Shown piece by piece: positions 5,667 to 9,269 of a DNA stretch of 9,269 nt; position 1 is the first letter of the stretch; the number at the start of each line of letters is the position of its first letter. Source of the stretch: Bacteroidota bacterium. Its GTDB lineage: Bacteria; Bacteroidota; Bacteroidia; UBA8524. The notes beneath the pieces are model-generated. The model was not told the origin of the DNA and searched no databases. It saw nothing but the letters and a program-made list of their open reading frames with translations. The stretch is from the NCBI GenBank assembly GCA_003531115.1, contig DQHT01000082.1:1-9269 (forward strand). Reading direction: 5' to 3'. The translations under genes and the position numbers were made by a program.

Positions 5667-6452
5667 ATGATCATCCATCTAAAAAATAAAAACGCCCTGG
5701 TTTGCGGGAGCTCCGACGGGATAGGCCGCAGCATCGCCATTGGCCTGGCAGCTGCCGGTGCGAACGTTACGCTGTTTGCCAGAAATGCTGAAAAACTGGG
5801 TAAAGTACTCGTTGAACTCGACCGCAGCATAGGACAGGTACATACTATGCTGGTCGCTGATTTTTCGGATCCCAAATCGGTTAAAACAGCTGTAGAGTCG
5901 GCCTGCCTAAACCACATCTACCACATCCTGATCAACAATACCGGAGGCCCTCCCGGCGGACTGATCGCCGATGCGGATCCTGAGGCTTTTTATTCGGCCC
6001 TCAATGCCCACCTCATCAATAACCATCAGATCGCTCAGGTCCTTATTCCCGGCATGAAAGGAATTGGGCATGGACGTATCATCAATATCATCTCCACCTC
6101 GGTAAAGATCCCGCTGAAAGGACTTGGGGTATCCAATACCACCCGTGGAGCTGTGGCTTCCTGGGCCAAAACACTGGCTACAGAAGTGGCTGAATTTGGG
6201 ATTACAGTGAACAATGTTTTGCCCGGAGCAACAAAAACCGGAAGGCTGAGTTCGATCATTGAAAGCAAGGCAAAAAAAGGAAAACATGCTATCGATAAGG
6301 TAGAAGAAGAAATGCTCAGCGAAATACCCATGAAACGCTTTGGCTCACCCGACGAAGTAGCCCATGCAGCCGTTTTCCTGGCATCGGACCAGGCTGCCTA
6401 TATCACGGGCACCAATATCGTGGTCGACGGGGGTAGAACGGGTAGTTTATGA
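5667..6452 (+). CDS. short-chain dehydrogenase/reductase with atypical active site
   Basis: The product is 261 residues with a Rossmann fold of the SDR type. The cofactor motif is GSSDGIGRS (14-22), an Asp (D65, VADFSD) fits the adenine-contact position, and NNTGGPPGG (90-98) replaces the usual NNAG. A serine pair (S143/S145) is in the expected catalytic-Ser strand. The canonical YxxxK reads SNTTR (156-160), so Tyr and Lys are replaced by Ser and Arg. The C-terminal tail (ITGTNIVVDGG) is typical of 3-oxoacyl-ACP reductase-like SDRs. I recall a known subgroup of BKR-like SDRs with an imperfect tetrad that this resembles. The substrate is unknown. The ATGA at 6449-6452 couples it to menA, so a role linked to quinone synthesis or lipid metabolism is possible but unproven. 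Confidence is high for the family, low for the reaction. Confidence 0.88.
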   Translation: MIIHLKNKNALVCGSSDGIGRSIAIGLAAAGANVTLFARNAEKLGKVLVELDRSIGQVHTMLVADFSDPKSVKTAVESACLNHIYHILINNTGGPPGGLIADADPEAFYSALNAHLINNHQIAQVLIPGMKGIGHGRIINIISTSVKIPLKGLGVSNTTRGAVASWAKTLATEVAEFGITVNNVLPGATKTGRLSSIIESKAKKGKHAIDKVEEEMLSEIPMKRFGSPDEVAHAAVFLASDQAAYITGTNIVVDGGRTGSL

Positions 6453-7387
6453 GTCCGAAAACTAAGGCATGGATCAGTGCATTACGATTAAGAACCCTGC
6501 CGTTGGCTGCCGGAGGAATAGTGTTGGGAAGCTTTATTCCGGAAACGGTATTCCAGCCGCTGGTTTTTGTTTTTGCGCTGACTACGGCACTTGGACTTCA
6601 AATTCTATCGAATCTAGCCAATGATTATGGCGATTTTATCAAAGGCACCGACAATGACAAACGCATTGGTCCGGTTCGGGCTTTACAATCGGGTCTCATC
6701 CAAAAGGAAGAGATGAAAAACGCCCTGCGCATTTGTGCAGCCCTGACTTTTTTTAGCGGGGTGGTATTGATCGCTGTTTCCTTTGGTGCCGATCAATGGA
6801 TCTCTGCAGCAGGGATGTTGGTAGTGGGACTGCTCGCCATCTGGGCGGCCATCCGTTATACCATTGGCAAAAAACCGTATGGCTATGCCGGACTCGGTGA
6901 TGTTTTTGTGGTGGCTTTTTTCGGCATCGTTTCGGTTTGTGGGGTCGCTTTTTTGCATAGCGGTTTTTTGGACAAGAATGTTTGGTATCCGGCACTTAGC
7001 TATGGATTTCTTGCAGCAGGAGTGCTCAATATCAACAATATGCGCGATATCGATAACGACCGTGAGGCGGGAAAAAGAACGCTGGTCGTACAATTAGGAG
7101 CCAATGGCGCCCGACTCTACCACGGGACCCTGATCGGTTTCGCCTTTATCCTTCAGGCTGTATATCTCCATGAGATCAACCCGGCCTGTTTTTTCGGACT
7201 GCCCAAATATGGACGTTATCTGGCTTTGGTCGGGTTTATCCCGGTGTTCATTAATTCAGTTCGCGTTCTGCAGCCAAAAGCACATGCCTCGGAGTACAAT
7301 CCGTTTTTAAAAGGACTATCCCTCGGGGCTTTTTTTGAGGTACTGGTGTTTATCATGGCCCTAATGATTTTACCCATTTTTGTATGA
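6449..7387 (+). CDS. menA: 1,4-dihydroxy-2-naphthoate polyprenyltransferase
   Basis: The product is 312 residues, a multi-pass inner-membrane enzyme of the UbiA superfamily. It joins a polyprenyl chain to 1,4-dihydroxy-2-naphthoate, giving demethylmenaquinone. The first Asp-rich motif is NDYGDFIKGTDNDKR (58-72) and the second is NNMRDIDNDREAGKRT (196-211); both are intact and bind the Mg-diphosphate of the prenyl donor. A GYAGLGDVFV segment (145-154) is also typical of MenA. Hydrophobic segments near 18-30, 37-56, 96-112, 119-137, 150-170, 181-196, 225-241, 256-272 and 290-311 give about eight or nine membrane spans. It overlaps the upstream SDR gene and the downstream menC gene by ATGA, so the three are translationally coupled. 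Length and motifs are normal. Confidence 0.95.
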   Translation: MSPKTKAWISALRLRTLPLAAGGIVLGSFIPETVFQPLVFVFALTTALGLQILSNLANDYGDFIKGTDNDKRIGPVRALQSGLIQKEEMKNALRICAALTFFSGVVLIAVSFGADQWISAAGMLVVGLLAIWAAIRYTIGKKPYGYAGLGDVFVVAFFGIVSVCGVAFLHSGFLDKNVWYPALSYGFLAAGVLNINNMRDIDNDREAGKRTLVVQLGANGARLYHGTLIGFAFILQAVYLHEINPACFFGLPKYGRYLALVGFIPVFINSVRVLQPKAHASEYNPFLKGLSLGAFFEVLVFIMALMILPIFV

Positions 7388-8433
7388 TCGCCTCCTATTC
7401 CATACACGATCTCACCTTTAAAAAGCCTGCCAAAACTTCGCGTAATACTTTGTCCGCGAAACGTGTGTATTTGCTGGAACTCCGGAATGCGGATGGAAAA
7501 GTGGGGTATGGAGAAATTAGTCCCTTTCCCGGTTTAAGTATGGATGATCGTGAGGATTTTGTTCAAAAGCTGGATCAAACCATCACCTTGATCAATAGCC
7601 GGGCGCAGGAAGAGGAGCTGGACCTTGAAAAGTGGCCAAGTATTCGTTTCGGACTGGAAATGGCCAGGCTCGACCTGCAAAACGGCGGAAAACGGATTTT
7701 TTTTAAGGGACCCTTTGCTGAAGGAAAGTTAAGTATGGATATCAATGGCCTGATCTGGATGGATTCGGCGGAAGGTATGCTCAGGCAGGTGGAAGAAAAG
7801 ATCGCAGCGGGATTTCACTGTATCAAAATGAAAATCGGTGCCCTTGATTTTGATGAAGAATGCCGCATGTTGGAGGTGGTGAGAAAAAAATATACGGCCT
7901 TTCAGATCGAATTGAGGGTAGATGCCAATGGAGCCTTTCCAAAAGACGATGCATTGACCCTGTTAAAGGACCTCCATCGCTTTGAATTGCACAGCATCGA
8001 GCAACCCATAGCCCAGGGCAATTGGGAGGATATGGCGCGGCTCTGTGCCCATTCACCTTTGGCCATCGCATTGGACGAGGAATTATTGGGAATTGACCCG
8101 GCCTCAGGAGGCTTGCAGTTGCTCAGAACCATCAAACCCGCTTACCTCATCATCAAACCCGGATTACTCGGAGGATTTAAAATAAGTACGGAATGGATCC
8201 AACTGGCCGGGAAGGAAAACATAGCCTGGTGGATCACTTCAGCCTTAGAATCGAACCTGGGATTGGCGGCAATTGCCCAATATGCTGCTACCTGGAACAA
8301 CCCCCTGCCCCAGGGTTTAGGAACAGGAAAGCTCTTTACTACGAATTTTTCTTCTCCCTTGCGCATCCATTCAGGGAAGCTGGATCAGGGTGGGCATGAT
8401 AATTGGGATAGGGAGATTTCCTTGCTGAAATAG
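7384..8433 (+). CDS. menC: o-succinylbenzoate synthase (enolase superfamily)
   Basis: The product is 349 residues. MenC dehydrates SHCHC to o-succinylbenzoate in the menaquinone pathway. The N-terminal capping domain (about 1-105) precedes a (beta/alpha)7-beta barrel. Catalytic features of the muconate-lactonizing subgroup are all visible: the KxK motif (K148, K150, in IKMKIG), metal ligands D180 (RVDANG), E206 (SIEQP) and D231 (ALDEE), and the opposing Lys K258 (IIKPGLLGG). The C-terminal SALESNLGLAAIAQYAA (287-302) favours OSBS over dipeptide epimerases, which share the fold. The adjoining menA and the 4-bp overlap support the assignment. N-succinylamino acid racemase side activity occurs in the family and cannot be excluded. 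The promoter of the next gene begins inside its last codons. Confidence 0.92.
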   Translation: MIASYSIHDLTFKKPAKTSRNTLSAKRVYLLELRNADGKVGYGEISPFPGLSMDDREDFVQKLDQTITLINSRAQEEELDLEKWPSIRFGLEMARLDLQNGGKRIFFKGPFAEGKLSMDINGLIWMDSAEGMLRQVEEKIAAGFHCIKMKIGALDFDEECRMLEVVRKKYTAFQIELRVDANGAFPKDDALTLLKDLHRFELHSIEQPIAQGNWEDMARLCAHSPLAIALDEELLGIDPASGGLQLLRTIKPAYLIIKPGLLGGFKISTEWIQLAGKENIAWWITSALESNLGLAAIAQYAATWNNPLPQGLGTGKLFTTNFSSPLRIHSGKLDQGGHDNWDREISLLK

Positions 8434-8451
8434 CAAATTCACTTATATTTG
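8422..8451 (+). promoter_or_regulatory. promoter of the TerB-like gene
   Basis: TTG at 8422-8424 and TATATTTG at 8444-8451 are 19 nt apart, a very good match to the Bacteroidota consensus. Its upstream half lies in the end of menC. Transcription should start near 8457, so mRNA is leaderless if translation begins at 8458, or has about 25 nt of leader if it begins at 8482. Confidence 0.72.
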
Positions 8452-8481
8452 ACCTGTATGCCCACGCAATTCATCACATCA

Positions 8482-8823
8482 ATGAACCGTACCGAAACCG
8501 GCTTTCACCTGCTGGTTATTTTGTCATTATCCGATGGCCGTTCTTCTCAGGCGGAACTGAATGTTATCCGCGAATTTTTGGAGAATGCCTTTTCCGGAAA
8601 AATTGATCTGATCAAAGAGCAGGCATTTCTAAAGGCCCTTCCTTCTGAAGAACTGGAAACCCATTTTGACGAAGTAGCCGCGCGTTTTTATTCCATAAGC
8701 AGCGCTGAAGACCGCAATAAAGTCCTTGATTTTGCCATGAAGGTGGTAATGGCCGACGAGGAAATGAAGCCGGAAGAGAATCATTATATCAATAGGCTGT
8801 ATGATGCCTGGGATATAGGGTAA
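8482..8823 (+). CDS. small TerB-like domain protein
   Basis: From ATG 8482 the product is 113 residues (MNRTETGFHLLVIL); an in-frame ATG at 8458 would add eight. I prefer 8482 because the recognisable domain begins at once and the promoter then gives a normal short leader, but 8458 is possible. The all-helical TerB-like pattern is seen: LSLSDGRSSQAELNVI near the N-terminus and VVMADEEMKPEENHYINRL near the C-terminus, two acidic D-G/D-E plus E repeats as in tellurite-resistance TerB and related domains. Such domains bind metal in TerB. There is no other ter gene here, so tellurite resistance should not be inferred. It is probably cytoplasmic, with its own promoter, and is followed by an octamer array. 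Confidence 0.72.
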   Translation: MNRTETGFHLLVILSLSDGRSSQAELNVIREFLENAFSGKIDLIKEQAFLKALPSEELETHFDEVAARFYSISSAEDRNKVLDFAMKVVMADEEMKPEENHYINRLYDAWDIG

Positions 8824-8829
8824 TTGTTT

Positions 8830-8877
8830 GATCGTGGGATCGTATGATCGTGGGACTGTTGGATCGTAGGATTGGAG
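8830..8877. repeat. degenerate GATCGTGG octamer array, 6 units
   Basis: Six contiguous octamers begin 7 nt after the TerB-like stop: GATCGTGG, GATCGTAT, GATCGTGG, GACTGTTG, GATCGTAG and GATTGGAG. Four contain GATC. The array lies between convergent genes (TerB-like and thiL). Part of it, GGGACTGT (8852-8859), is complementary to ACAGTCCC (8910-8917) near the thiL stop, allowing a long-range stem, but no T run follows, so termination is unproven. Confidence 0.85.
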
Positions 8878-8918
8878 ACCGGATGGGATATGAAAAGCGT
8901 AATTTTCCCACAGTCCCG

Positions 8919-9269
8919 CTAAAAATGCTTCCACCCCTGAGCCTTTAGCTCAAACGTATTGTCATTTTTCGTAATCACTATTTTTCCGGCTGCTTTTGAG
9001 GTTACATGCCCAATTATGGAAACCGACTCCATCGCCCGGATCTTCTCAAATTCCTTTTGGTCTACGGTAAACAAGAGCTCATAATCCTCGCCTCCGTTAA
9101 GAGCGCAAGTGAGCGGATCGAGGTTAAATTGTTCGGCGCTCGAAACAGTAGCCGGATCGATGGGTATTTTTAGTTCATAAACGGCCATGCCTACGTCAGA
9201 GGCCTCGCAGAGATGGAAGATCTCAGAGGCCAGTCCGTCGCTAATGTCGATCATCGAAGTGGGTTTGAT
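8919..9269 (-). CDS. thiL: thiamine-monophosphate kinase, 3' part
   Basis: Only the C-terminal 116 residues are in the window; the frame stays open to the edge, with the 5' part to the right (beginning IKPTSMIDISDGL here). ThiL phosphorylates thiamine monophosphate to thiamine diphosphate using ATP. Family signatures seen are MIDISDGLASEI (a conserved MD.SDGL motif that lies in the C-terminal half), NGGEDYELLFTV (nucleotide and substrate contact region) and the closing GW.HF. The usual full length is about 310-350 residues, so roughly a third is present. It converges on the TerB-like gene, with the octamer array between them. The apparent Met within the fragment is internal and not the start. 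Confidence 0.93.
   Translation of the reverse strand: MKPTSMIDISDGLASEIFHLCEASDVGMAVYELKIPIDPATVSSAEQFNLDPLTCALNGGEDYELLFTVDQKEFEKIRAMESVSIIGHVTSKAAGKIVITKNDNTFELKAQGWKHF

Noticed and set aside
5592..5678. N-terminal extension of the minus-strand gene to an ATG at 5678
   Set aside because: It would overlap the start of the divergent SDR gene and run through its own probable promoter; the added residues do not resemble the rest of the protein.
8449..8457. TTG start at 8449 for the TerB-like gene
   Set aside because: It overlaps the TATATTTG promoter element, so it would lie upstream of the transcript start.
8482..8823. Tellurite-resistance operon
   Set aside because: Only one small TerB-like domain is present; no other ter gene is near and this domain occurs in many unrelated proteins.

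Overview
The window is a gene-dense piece of chromosome that looks like a member of the Bacteroidota. The evidence is a secreted protein with a C-terminal type IX secretion (Por) sorting domain, promoters matching the Bacteroidota sigma-factor consensus (TTG-N19/20-TAnnTTTG), an almost complete lack of Shine-Dalgarno sequences, and the menaquinone genes. No mobile element, phage gene, CRISPR array, tRNA or rRNA was seen.

Left part (1-2292): a short gene-free leader with a heptamer repeat and a good promoter, then rpsT (ribosomal protein S20) with a clear intrinsic terminator, radC, and a signal-peptide-bearing FN3-like protein with a type IX sorting tail, closed by a second terminator. Middle part (2293-5591): a cytoplasmic protein built almost wholly of 34-residue TPR units, a phosphosulfolactate synthase (ComA) family enzyme, period-7 repeat arrays beginning at the ComA stop codon, and a YqeY-family protein. 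YqeY converges, with a 2-bp gap, on an uncharacterised acidic 189-aa protein on the minus strand. Right part (5667-8433): a translationally coupled operon of an atypical short-chain dehydrogenase, menA and menC, joined by ATGA overlaps; menA and menC supply two steps of menaquinone synthesis. A small TerB-like protein with its own promoter follows, then a degenerate octamer array, and finally the 3' part of thiL on the minus strand, cut by the window end.

Most genes are ordinary housekeeping genes and I did not find a convincing new multi-gene system. The points that deserve a second look are: (i) short tandem arrays of period 7 and 8 confined to intergenic DNA, with the GACCATR heptamer present in opposite orientations about 4.4 kb apart; (ii) -7 promoter elements lying 4-6 nt before start codons, implying leaderless or near-leaderless mRNAs, which also correct several gene starts; (iii) an SDR in the menaquinone operon that lacks the YxxxK catalytic pair; (iv) the uncharacterised protein at 5022-5591; and (v) a ComA-family enzyme in a bacterium where coenzyme M synthesis is not expected.
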